NCBI RefSeq assembly: GCF_963583255.1
Contig: NC_084814.1
Location: 19,259,164 to 19,323,163 of the forward strand
DNA: 64,000 nt
Source of the DNA: Pyrus communis
Lineage: Eukaryota; Streptophyta; Magnoliopsida; Rosales; Rosaceae
Reading direction: 5' to 3'
Below are positions 53,344-64,000 of the stretch, piece after piece. The notes beneath the pieces were generated by a model. The model was not told the DNA's origin, searched no databases, and worked only from the letters and a program-made list of their open reading frames with translations. Position 1 is the first letter of the stretch. Every line of letters begins with the position of its first letter. The position numbers were made by a program, and so were the translations under genes.

Positions 53344-54493
53344 GATATAGATATTGGATCGTAAATGAAGCATAACTGTAAAAAAAATGCAAAGCACATG
53401 CTAACTTTTTGTTACTAGACTAGTATATGTTGTCAGATTGCAAATATGAACCACACATACTAGCACAAATTAACATTTAATCAGCATGATAAAGACCAAA
53501 TTCTGAGTCTCTCAAGTTATTTCCTTGATAAATTTAGCAACATAAACAATATAGAGAAACTATATTTGATAAGAGAACAAATTGTCGTATATACAACGAC
53601 ATATCATAGGATGTTATGCATAATTAAGTTCATTAATTAATTACCTGGCAATTGTGTTTAGATGCAGCAGGTGCCGAAGAATTCATGATATCAGTGGCAT
53701 CAAAGATATAAATCTTGGCAGGCAGAAGAAACTCAGACCAGTCAACCCACTTCACAGTATATCTCAAGTAGTGGTTTATCTTTTCACCATCAAACCCTTG
53801 TTTCAGTCTGCACTTTGCACCATCAGTGCAACATAACAAACCCCCGGTGTACCCAGCCGGCAGAGGCTGGCCACTTGGATCCCTAGACACGTTATACAAA
53901 TCACACCGGCACTCAGTGCAACCCAAGTTATCTTCCACTCCTCTTGTATCAATTGCATGCACGTTGACCATCCATCTCTCTTCAAACCCATCAGGAAGTC
54001 CTTTACCATCCCCAACTTCAATAGCATAACGGCCTGGAACATGTGTGGCTGTTTTCCGTGTTTCGGACCCTAGCCCGTAATATTGTCCAAGAGAACCAGG
54101 CTGGCACACGCCACTGTTGTACACCCAAATAACATCTGATTCCGAGAGCTGATAGGGAGACTGCTGCTTTGGCTCCACGTAACTTTTGCGAGCGTAATAT
54201 CTTAACACAACCCAGTGATGGAGGTAGGTTTCATTTAGAGGAGTGGATCTCCCTTCTGCATCAACTACTTCAGCATTGAAACTCTTTATGCCAATGTGAC
54301 CTTTTGGGAATTGAATGTTGTAGAAGTATTTGTTGGAACTTAATCCTGGTTCCAACACAAACTTAGGGGAGAGGTAAACGTCAGTCTTGGTCTTAAATTT
54401 CTTGTGTTTCAGATATGCTTGTGAACATGGAGTGCTCAATGCCAATACTAGCACGGCTAACAAAAATACCCAACCTTGGGAACAACCTGCCAT
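52814..54493 (-). CDS. SURNod19 family secreted protein, copy B (406 aa)
   Basis: Exons 53645-54493, 53144-53293 and 52814-53035 (849, 150 and 222 nt) give 406 residues, with the same intron positions as copy A. A signal peptide (WVFLLAVLVLALS) opens the protein. All candidate metal ligands of copy A are kept: H92 and H93 in ETYLHHWVV, H179 in MVNVHAIDTRG, H320 and H322 in GVAHQHKGG, M395 in SGVMGLFYI. So is the CTECRCDLYN cysteine block. It ends 11 residues earlier than copy A, just after the shared LFYILVA segment. The two genes are a tandem pair, both intact, about 3.9 kb apart from stop to start. An acceptor (TTAGCAG) directly before GAAAATGG suggests a leader intron here too. Function is unestablished for the family. 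Confidence 0.92.
53306..53345. repeat. AT microsatellite in intron 1 of SURNod19 copy B
   Basis: Uninterrupted AT dinucleotides, then GTATATATATAG, just beyond the exon 2 acceptor. Confidence 0.85.
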
Positions 54494-54497
54494 TTTC

Positions 54498-55363
54498 CTG
54501 CTAATAACAAGATAGTAACCTCTAGTTAAACAAAATACTCACACAACAAAGCTTAATAGATCTCTTATGGACAGTACGTTCCTCTTTATGTTAGGACGAA
54601 AGTCTTCCTTCCACGCTAACGTGATCCCCTTTTATCATATAAATATCATAATCTAAATAGTTCATTCTCTATGTTCGACACATATATATGGATGACCAAA
54701 CTATCTTCAACTCAAATCATGATTTTTTTTTTCTTTCTAGACATGATCCTTAGATGATGATAAAACGGTTCAAATTACGACATTTGCACGCTAAAATAAT
54801 ATCACGTTCTAACATGGGGATTAATGACAGAGCTCAGTTTTATTAAGTCAATTTTATTTGCATAAATAGCATTGTTGATAAGTACAACTTTCCTCGACTT
54901 GATGAACAAGAAAAGACCTAAACAAGAAAAACCCAAGACTTAAGTGTAATTGGTAAACTGTTCCACCTTAACTGAATCTAAAAACCCCATAAAAATGAAA
55001 GCATGAGAGAATAGAAAGATTAAAAGTAGAGAGCGTACTCCGAAATGGAAGTCTGGAAGAGGAAGCTCTCAGGCTCTCAGCCACCGCAAGAGTATGAGTT
55101 TCTTTTTTTTGGTGGTCAACAGCAAGATTCTGAGTTGAAGATAAACACCGTGGTAGATATAAATCCAAAACCTACCCATCCTCTTTATACACACATATAT
55201 GTAACCGTGTCAAACATAAATAATGAAAATAAAACTGGTCAATGTGTACGTGTACTTTTATTGGTCATCGCATAAAGCATTGAACTCAGTCCATTGATAC
55301 TGAGGGAGGGTTATATCGCCGTTGTGTCTCTGTCCCTTCAGAAAAGCGAATTAGTCGTAAATG
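54498..55363. other. Upstream region of SURNod19 copy B
   Basis: Likely leader intron and promoter of copy B. A minus-strand TATAAAG lies at about 55183-55189. A 5' leader exon between roughly 55150 and 54960 is possible but I cannot place its donor. No other gene is seen. Confidence 0.35.
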
Positions 55364-55524
55364 GTGTAACTTCAGAAAAGAGAGAGAGTTTTCTTTCTGC
55401 CCAAGCCAAAGAGGGGACAAAATGGTTAGACTAGTGTGTGGATAGGTGTAACTTCAGAAAAGTCAGAGAGTTTTCTTTCTGCCCAAGCCAAAGAGGGACA
55501 AAATGGTTAGACTAAGGGAGGTGC
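55364..55524. repeat. 82-bp tandem duplication
   Basis: GTGTAACTTCAGAAAAG starts both copies (55364, 55446). The following TTTTCTTTCTGCCCAAGCC and AAAATGGTTAGACTA are repeated almost exactly. Confidence 0.88.
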
Positions 55525-55830
55525 TATCCACACACCCGTTTTTACCTCTTACTCACGTCTCTTAATTTCCAATCGTCAGATTAAGTAAGAACCATCCCTG
55601 CACATCCAAAGCGAGTTATTCAATTGCCGCCTAAATCTCCTCATTGGCCAATGTTACATCCTGTAACGCCGTTGGGTAAAAAACTCGTTGTGTGAGAATG
55701 AATTGAAGAAAATGAATGGACAAAAACTAACAAAGATGTATGTGAGGCAAAATGAGTGTAAATATCATCCTAGATTAATAATTGGCCTCAGCCATGACCT
55801 CAGCCATGACGATACTAATTAAAAACCTTA

Positions 55831-57157
55831 AGAATTACTAAAGAAAATATGATTGCATTTAGTTTAATCTTGACGTTATTAATTGGATCGACAATTCAAA
55901 CCTTTCAGAATAAAAGATTGCAACTCGACGAGGCATAGTGAGGGGTGAATGGTGCCGGGCTTTTGAATTTTTTGTTTACAAAACTACAAAAGTCAATTAC
56001 CATATATGTTTTTAATATCTTGGGGGCAACGTTGTTTCTAGTAAAATGTCATAAAAGTCGATCCAATCTAGATGGGATTGTAGGCATCATAGTTTAAATT
56101 TTAGAAAACTTCATTTTAATCCTTGGAAGATGACTTTTAGATTAAAACTATGAGTAAGATCAAAATCTAATTTTAGTCATTAATAACCTCATTTATTAAT
56201 TATATTTTGACTTTTTAATTATTTCTCTTTTTCTTTCTAATTTTTAATGTATTAATTTTATTTCATTATAGTTTTCATTTGCATTTCATTTATCGTAATA
56301 TATTTTGTTGTAAACATTTAGATAAATTAATTTTTGTTAGACAATATATTTCGATGTACTTTGTCTTCTTCATTTAGGTACATTAAATTCATTATAATAC
56401 ATATACATTTAGGTACACACATTTCCGTACATAGATTTCGATACAAACATTTAGGTATATTAATTCAATATGATACATCTCGGTACTAAAATTTAGAATT
56501 ACTAAAAAAATATGATTGCATTTAGTTTAATCTTAACATTATTAATTGGATCGACAATTCAAACCTTTCAGAATAAAAGATTGCAACTCGACGAGGCATA
56601 GTGAGGGGTGAATGGTGCCGGGCTTTTGAATTTTGCTTACAAAACTACGAAAGTCAATTACCATATATGTTTTTAATATCTTGGGGGCAACGTTGTTTCT
56701 GGGAAAATGTCATAAAAGTCGATCCAATCTAGATGGGATTGTAGGCATCATAGTTTAAATTTTAGAAAACTTCATTTTAATTCTTGGAAGATGATTTTTA
56801 GATTAAAACTATGAGTAAGATCAAAATCTAATTTTAATCATTAATAATCTCATTTATTAATTACATTTTGATTTTTTAATTATTTCTCTTTTTCTTTCTA
56901 ATTTTTAATGTATTAATTTTATTTCATTATAATTTTCATTTTCATTTCATTTATCGTAATATATTTTGTTGTAAACATTTAGATAAATTAATTTTTGTTA
57001 TACAATATATTTCGATGTACTTTGTCTTCTTCATTTAGGTACATTAAATTTATTATAATACATATACATTTAGGTACACACATTTCCGTACATAGATTTC
57101 GATACAAACATTAAGGTACATTAATTCAATATGATACATCTCGGTACTAAAATTTAG
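55831..57157. repeat. Tandem duplication of a 663-bp unit, two copies
   Basis: 55831-56494 and 56495-57157 are nearly identical throughout, differing by a handful of substitutions and small indels. The unit is AT-rich and non-coding and ends in a minisatellite-like stretch built of CATTTAGGTACA / GATACATCTCGGTAC variants. Confidence 0.9.
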
Positions 57158-57222
57158 GTGCTTACATTTCAATACACATATTTAGGTGCATTAATTTAAT
57201 ATAATACATTTCGGTGCATATA

Positions 57223-60003
57223 TGACACATCCTGACCTGGAATGTGCCCCTGGACTTTGAATCGATCTGTGTTGGTCGACACCTGAAGGGTGACGAAGCC
57301 ATAAAGTGTAGTGATGTGAAAAATGTGAATAAATTTAAACCTAAAAGTGCCTAAGTATAAGAGTGCGCTGGTGAGCGAGAATGAACTCATTTCACACGTA
57401 ATGTCAGAGCATAAGTAAAGTACAGTAAAGTAGGATGAGAATTATACCATTGAAGGTAATCTCCAATGCCAAGATTTGCCAAGAATTTTTGTTGACACGA
57501 AAGCTCAGCACTAAAACCTGGAGGGGCGAAAAACAAGGGTGAGTGGGTCTAAAAATAAAGTTTTGTAAAAAAACCTTTTTGAAAACATAATAACCCCTCG
57601 CCGTAAAACAAGTAAGTTTCCAAATTATACATACTACGTATAGTAAGAAAATACTTACCGTAGCCTGCAATATCCCAAAAATTCAATATGGCACAATATT
57701 TCGTAAGTAAACACATGACGTCTGTAATCACATAATCTCGCATAAGCAAGCATATCATATCAAGTGCTCATTGACACATGCTGACAGACGAGTTCATGCA
57801 AAGATATTCTGACATGAACATGACTGGGTGTAACAATGATATACGCTATAGTACTACAATCACGTGAAGACTGGCGCTATGCATAGCACACATGAGTCCT
57901 AATTGCCTATAGTAATCTAGGACAGGACTGACACCTACAATGGATCCAAAGTGAGTGTACGGTGCGATGTGCACATACACGTGAAACACCAGTATAGCAA
58001 ACGATGAGCAGATAACATAAATATAATCATGCCATAGTGATCCCATAATACGCATACCTGTGCATCCCGTAGGACATAACATAACTTCATAATTTTTATC
58101 AATGCGCTAAATCTTATAAATGTCACGCTGATCTAGGCGTATTGTAGAAAACTCTTTATGAAATGTATAAATGGAAACTAACAATTATATATATACTACA
58201 TAAAAGAAAAAATCCACTCACAGATACTTGCAAGATCACAACTGCTCGAATTAGGAAAGTTGGAGTCTTTGACAACAATCGCACCTAAACATAATATTGG
58301 GTACCATCAGTAAAACTCAACTAAAATGATTAAATTTGAAAAAACGGAGTGCGGATTTGGAATCAACGCGTCGAAATATGCTAAGAAGGGTCCTAGGCAA
58401 TTTTCGTAAAAAGTCAACGGTCAACCCTAAAAAGTCAACCGAGACGCCCCGGTGGTCAACTATGTTACAACTTTGGAATTTCACTAAACGGATGTCAAAA
58501 AGGGACCCAGGATGTCGAAATTAGCCTAAAAGGGTTTTCGAGAAAATTTCCGAAAAGTCAACACAAGAAATGACACACCCTGACCCAGAATGCCCACTTT
58601 GACTCCGAATCGAGCTTTGTTGGCTGGCACTTGGAAGGTGACGAAACCATAAAGTGTAATGTAGTGGAAAATGTGAATCAATTTAAACATAAAAATGCCT
58701 AAATATAAGGGTGTGCTGGTGAGCGGGAATGAACCTATTTCGTATGTGATGTTAGAGCATAAGTACAGTACAGTAAAGTAGGATGAGAATTATACCATTG
58801 AAGGTGATCTCCAATACCAATATTTGCCATGAATCCTCGTTGATACGAAAGCTCAGCTACTAAAACCTGAAGGGGCAAAAAATAAGGGTGAGTGGGCCTG
58901 AAAATAAAGTTTTAATAAAACCTTTTTGAAAACATTATAACCCCTCGCTGTAAAACAAGTATAGTTTCCAAAATATACATACTACGTATACTAAGAAAAT
59001 ACCTACCGTAGCCTGCAAAATCTCAAGAATTCAATACGGCCCAATAATTCGTAATTAATTGTATGACGTTCGTAATCGTGTAATCTCGCATAAGAAACCA
59101 TAACATATCGAGTGTTAATCGACACATGCTGACACAAAAGTTCATGCAGAGATATTATGACATGAACAGGACTGGGTGTAATAATAATATACGCTTTAGT
59201 ACTACAATCACGTGAAGACTGGCGCTATGCGCAACACATACGAGTCCTAATTGCCTATAACAATCTAGGACAGAATTGGCACCTACAATGGATCCAAAGT
59301 GAGCGGACGGTGCGATGTGCACATACACGTGAAAGCGTGGCCCTAGCCCGGGCGAGTACTAACATCGATGCAGCAAACGATGAGCAGATAACATAAATAT
59401 AATCATGCCATAGTGATTCAATAATTCTAATCAGCATTAATACTTGCGACCGTAAATATAATTAAGGCTTCCCACGCATACCTGTGCATCTCGCAAGATT
59501 CAGAATAATTTCGTAATTTATGTCATTTCACTAATTCTTGTAAACATTAGTCTAATCTAGGCATACGTAGTAAATTCTTTTTCAAATGTATAAATGGAAA
59601 CTAACACATATGTATATACTATATAACAGAAAAGATCCACTCATAGTTACTTGCGAGGTCATAACCGTTTAAACTAGGCTAGCCGAAGTCTCCAATAGTA
59701 ATCGCACATAAGCATAATATTGGAACCCATTAGTAAAACTCTTTCAAAACATTTGAATTTGGAGAAACGGGCGGCAGATTCGAAATCAGCATGTTGAAAT
59801 ACGCTAAGAAGGGTCCCAAGCAATTTTTTGTAAAAGTCAACGAAATGTTAACGGTCAACCCTAAAAAAAGTCAACTGAGATGCGTCGATGGTCAACCACG
59901 TTAAAACTTTGGAATTTCACTAAATAGGCGTCAAAAACGGACTCGAGACGTCAAAATTAGCCTAGGAGGGTTTCTGAGAATTTTCCGAAAAGTCAACATA
60001 AAG
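57223..60003. repeat. Direct tandem repeat of 1.35-1.43 kb inside the LTR-like element
   Basis: The text from TGACACATCCTGACC at 57223 recurs from TGACACACCCTGACC at 58571. Shared blocks run in order to CCGAAAAGTCAACA (58549 and 59986). Divergence is visibly higher than for the 663-bp duplication next door, and the second copy has extra insertions (for example around 59335-59370). Confidence 0.82.
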
Positions 60004-61783
60004 AATATTCCAAGAATATTCTTGGCCCATTTTAGAATTGAGGTGGGCCGGATCAGTGGCCCAAAGGTTTGGGCTTAAGAGTTGGGCCGGATTTTGGGCC
60101 AAGTTTGGGCTTCGACCCTTTTTTTTTTCCTTTTCTTCTTCTTTTCCGGCCGGTTGCCACTACAACCGCCAGATTCTACCCCAGTTCCGACCATCCTAAA
60201 ACTCCACCAAACCTAGCCTTCCAATATATCAAATTGAAGCCCAAGAAACAAGGAATTGAAATATACCATTGGGTTCCTTGAGTGTGGTTGGAGTTGGCAG
60301 GAAAAAGGCTCCGGATCTTTGTCGGAAAACTAGGAAGTATTTCCCCGAGGTGTTTTCTGAGTCCAAAACATCATGTATACAACTCAAAAATCAAATCAAA
60401 ACATCAAAGAGGAAGAGATCAAAGGTATTTCGAGTCTTACCTTGCCAGAAAAATTTGAGAACTTGCCGGAGTTCTCCATCCTTTGTTTCTTCGATGCAAG
60501 GTCTGAAAGTTGTTGGAGTTCAAGTTCTAGGCTTGGGAATAGAGAGATGGGAAAAGTTGAGGGTGATGGCGATGTAGCTCGTAGGCAAGGTGTTGTGGTG
60601 GAATATCTTTGCACTTGCAGAGAGGGAGCACGGGCGAGAGAATTGAGGGATAGATGAAAAAGGTGAGGGATAAAGGAATTGTCACAAGAAATATTCCAAG
60701 AATATTTCAAGAATATTCCAAGAATATTCCAAACCCATTTCATAAATGGACTGGGCCGAATCGTAGGTTCAGGTTCTGATCTAGGCTTTTTTTTCGAATC
60801 CAGCCACTGGTTCTTGTGAAAGAGAAAGTCGGAAGTTCACCGCCTCCGATCGATTCCACAACTCAACCAACATTAACAACCTAATATACCAAATTGAAGC
60901 TTGAAGGACGAGGGATCGAAGTATACCATTACAACTCCTGGCCGTGCCCAGAAAATACCTGTAAGTCTCTTGGGTTTGCCGGAAAAATCTGGGAAAGCTT
61001 CCCGATGTGGTTTCTGGGTTCAAAACACACCAAACCGCTTCAAAAACAACCTAATCGTACTTCTAAGCACCATCTACAAATATTTGTGGTGGTTATTGAA
61101 CTTACCCATGTTGGAGACGGTGAAAATTCGTTGGAGAATCCTTTGAATAGTGGCGGTGCCACTGTGAAGAGAGAGAAATCGTCCTGAAAGCTTAGGGTTT
61201 GCGAGTCTAACTTCGGTGAGGAAAAGTTAGTGAAGGTGGTGGTGCGGTGGTTGCCGGGGTAAAGAGGCCAGTGATGCCTTGGTGGTTCTCAGTGAAGGAT
61301 GCAGAGAAGAGAAAGGGAGAAATAGCGAGAGAGTTAGAGTGAGAAAGAGCTGAGAGGGTTAGAGGGAAAGAGGTGAGGTGGTAGCCAAAGAGTGGAGGAG
61401 TGATGTGAGGGAGATTTGAAAAAAATGAGAGATTGTCCATAGAGATAGGGAGACACGGGAGTGAGGGAAAGAGTGGGGTGAGGGCCCCACATGGCACACA
61501 GCTCAAAGTCACCAATAAAAAATATAGAAAAATATCTCTCGTAATGTGAATTTACCAAAATGCCCATTACGCTCCATAGTTTGTAAAATCTTCGTCGTAA
61601 CTCCAAATTCTGTTTCGTTTACACCTATGCGTTCGTACCGTTGAGTACTACAAGGATATACTAAAAGAATATTTCATACGTCTCGTTATACGCTGGTCAA
61701 TCAACAATCTCTCTTCTAAGGGAATTTTGGTCAACTCACACTTTTAAAATTACTAACATCGTAAAATTAGGGACATGTTGTCA
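57223..61783 (-). mobile_element. 4.56-kb LTR-like element with internal tandem duplications, no coding capacity
   Basis: The element starts TGACACATCC and ends CATGTTGTCA (short inverted TGACA/TGTCA ends). It is flanked by the direct repeat CATATA (57217-57222, 61784-61789). On the minus strand its start TGACAACATGTCCC resembles the start of the next LTR-like element at 62633, so it is probably a very long solo LTR or a non-autonomous retroelement in minus orientation. It contains two direct copies of a 1.35-1.43-kb unit (57223-58570 and 58571-60003) and two diverged copies of a 0.5-0.7-kb unit (about 60004-60680 and 60681-61200). Short frames inside are not protein-like. Confidence 0.65.
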
Positions 61784-61844
61784 CATATATTTCGGTACAT
61801 ACATTTCAGTACTAAAATTCAAATACATTAGTTCAATATAATAC

Positions 61845-62606
61845 CAGTGTTCTAAAAATTGGCCTAGGTGGCCTCCTAGGTGGTGGGCGGTGGCCAACTG
61901 TTCCAATTACAATCAAATGAATTGATAAGTCGGAAAATCCATTCAGCGGTGCCTAAGTGAGGGTTTAGGCAGGCTAGGCGGAGCAGGCGAGGTTGGGCGA
62001 ATGAAAATGAATTGCATCCAGAATGAAAAACGGGAAGTCTGGTGACCAATGACAAGAAGATGCATTAGCAGGAGCAGCGGGTGAGAAGATGAAGATGATG
62101 TATAGTTTAAATGACCTATACTATACGTCGTCGTTTGCTATAGCCTATTCAAGTGGATCCGCAACTTTCCGTTTTCCAAAGCTAAATGGACTTTAAAATT
62201 TAATGGCCTTCTTGATCTAACCAAAAACGTCCAAAACAACAATATAACAAACGAAAGTGAATGGACTTTTTCATTTCTAGTTTTTTATTAGACTTAGTGG
62301 ACCTACATTAAGTTTTTAATATTTGAAAATTTCAAGTATAAGAATGTAATTATTCATATGTTTTATAGTAACTTTAATAAGAATAAAGAAATATATATAT
62401 ATATATTTATATGTATATATGTATGTAATGTCATCCAATACTAGCATAGGTTTTTTTTTTTCTAAGTAAAAATGGACACTATTTATATGATGTATAATAA
62501 TTTACTCAAATCCGTCTAGCCTGCCTAGGCCCCCCTCCATCTAGACGCCTAGGCGCTAGGCCCCAATTCGCTGTCCGACTATCGCCTAGCATCTTTTAGT
62601 TACTTG
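61845..62606. mobile_element. Non-autonomous hAT-type element (762 bp)
   Basis: Begins CAGTGTTCTAAAAA; the reverse complement of its right end is CAAGTAACTAAAAGATG. The exact 8-bp target duplication TATAATAC occurs at 61837-61844 and 62607-62614. Subterminal regions are rich in CTAGGCGG-type motifs. These features fit hAT. The same motif family occurs at 24650-24770. Confidence 0.75.
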
Positions 62607-62632
62607 TATAATACATTTTGGTACACAAATTT

Positions 62633-64000
62633 TGTATAACAACCCGTCCCCAATTATTATGATTTTTATATTTTTAAAAAGTGAATTTACGAAAATGCCC
62701 CTTAAGGCTAAGTGTTGACTTTTGTTGACTGCCGTGTTGTGTCATGTAAGGTTCATTTTCTTGGCGTATCCTCATAATACTCGTCGTTACGAATGCATGA
62801 GCGCAAACGGATCATGATTTGGAGTTATAACGAAAGAGATATTAACGTTTAAAGTTGGGGCATTTTAGTAAATTAATTAAATTTAATAAAGCTCCAGAAT
62901 TTTGGAGCAAAATCTGGAAGCCACGTGTGTAACTCAGATTAAAAGGAAGATAGGATGGTTGGTGGAGATGGAGTATAAAGGAGAGAAAGGAGGGAGGAAC
63001 CAGACCAATGAGGAAAAAAGGGAAAATGGGAGTGACCAATAGGAGAGAGAAGAAAAGAAGGGAAAAGGGAGAGTGAGGAGATACCGGATCACCCTTGACC
63101 CTGTTACACCCACCATTTTCGACGGGTTTCCCTCGAATTTCTTGTTTTCTTTAACTTCCCATCATTACCAAACCTTACCAAAACATCCCCAACACCTAAT
63201 TCTCATCAAAACCTGACAATTTCTAGCTAGATGTCGTGAGAAAACCCACCGACGGGTTCGGGTGGTTCTCGGCCTTGAACCACCATTTCTGAAATGATTC
63301 CTCTCAATTACCACTACCACTAGACTTCCCTTGAGGCTTGGAACAAAGCCCAATCAGTTTTAGGGGCGGCGGAACATCGATGAAGGAGAATTGAAGAACA
63401 CCCATTTCAAGGGTTTCTGGCGGATCGAGGTGGATTTTAGGTGTTTTCCGGCCAAATTGGCCTTAGTCACAGGTATGAAAGTTGCTCTAGTCACTGAGAT
63501 CTTCATTTATGAGAAGTTTGAGAATTTTTAGAAATAGTTGAATTTTCCGGCGAGTCGAGGCGGCCAACCGCCACCTGCGATGATGCTTGGGTCGAGACAT
63601 CCCTTGACCTTTCTAGGCTAAATTTGAATACCCTGATTCCATTGGTAAAGTCCGATTGACAAATTTTCGTCGTTTGAACTTAGTTCCATAAGGTCCGCCA
63701 TTTGATTATTATAGCAATCGATGATCCGACTGTTGGATTGTCACTAAACTTTGATACGTTATAATACGTAATATTTGAGGACATTAGAAACTTACGGATT
63801 GGGAATCTGATGTATGAATCTTCCCGAATAGGATATGTAAGTTATATGTTCTATTGATAAGAATTCTAAGTCATGATTTGATAATTGTTCTAGGCGCCGA
63901 TTGTTCGTGACGCCTTGATGTTGTGCTAGGCAGTTGTAGCGCCTCTAGGTGAGTGGGCTTTTGGTTATCTATATATATGTATATATGTTTTTCATTTTCC
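62633..64000 (+). mobile_element. Start of a further LTR-like element, truncated by the window end
   Basis: From TGTATAACAACCCGTCCCC the sequence has the same opening style as the minus-strand start of the 57223-61783 element, including TTTAAAAAGTGA and a following AAAATGCCCC. It continues to the end of the window with no coding frame. The purine-rich stretch 62940-63090 resembles a leader or promoter region seen in long LTRs. The right end is not in the window. Confidence 0.5.

Overview
This is a nuclear plant genome window. Genes are split by GT-AG introns, intergenic DNA is AT-rich and full of transposon remnants, and the gene families are plant ones (PLS-type PPR proteins, SURNod19, Tudor-SN, plant calnexin). 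Several of the repeats look like families I associate with Rosaceae, especially apple and pear, but that is recall and not a demonstrated identification. A 200-base N run shows it is a draft assembly.

Layout. 1-1519: 3' half of an intact amidase-signature gene (+). 2459-5145: two MITEs and an internally deleted LTR element. 6888-14221: a second, degenerate amidase copy (+) whose last exon is split by a Ty1/copia element (9341-14137, minus orientation, 5-bp target duplication). 17160-23240: complete Tudor-SN gene (+), about 995 aa in 16 coding exons plus a 5' UTR intron. 27475-30361: calnexin (-), about 543 aa in 6 exons, with a perfect ER-stress element upstream. 31897-33771: intronless PPR gene (+). 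33852-33987: bHLH (ICE1-like) gene scrap. 34533-35076: small MLRQ/B12D-like complex I protein (-). 36051-37643: second PPR gene (-), with tRNA-Ser(AGA) just upstream. 44099-45589: Ca2+-regulated mitochondrial ATP-Mg/Pi carrier (-), cut by the N gap. 47166-48956 and 52814-54493: two tandem SURNod19 genes (-), with an ARIADNE-like pseudogene scrap between them. 55364-64000: tandem duplications and nested transposons, including a 4.56-kb LTR-like element, a 762-bp hAT-type element and the start of another LTR-like element at the window edge.

The series amidase, Tudor-SN, calnexin, PPR, ATP-Mg/Pi carrier, SURNod19 matches, from memory, two duplicated Arabidopsis chromosome 5 blocks (At5g07320-07360 and At5g61780-61820). 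The window therefore looks like an ancestral gene order preserved in one piece and diluted by transposons.

The most interesting biological observation is in the two SURNod19 proteins. They share an ordered set of potential metal ligands (HH, then V-H, then H-x-H, then Met) with local sequence context resembling type II copper monooxygenases (PHM/DBM). This suggests the functionally uncharacterised plant SURNod19 family may be a secreted copper-binding or monooxygenase-like protein.
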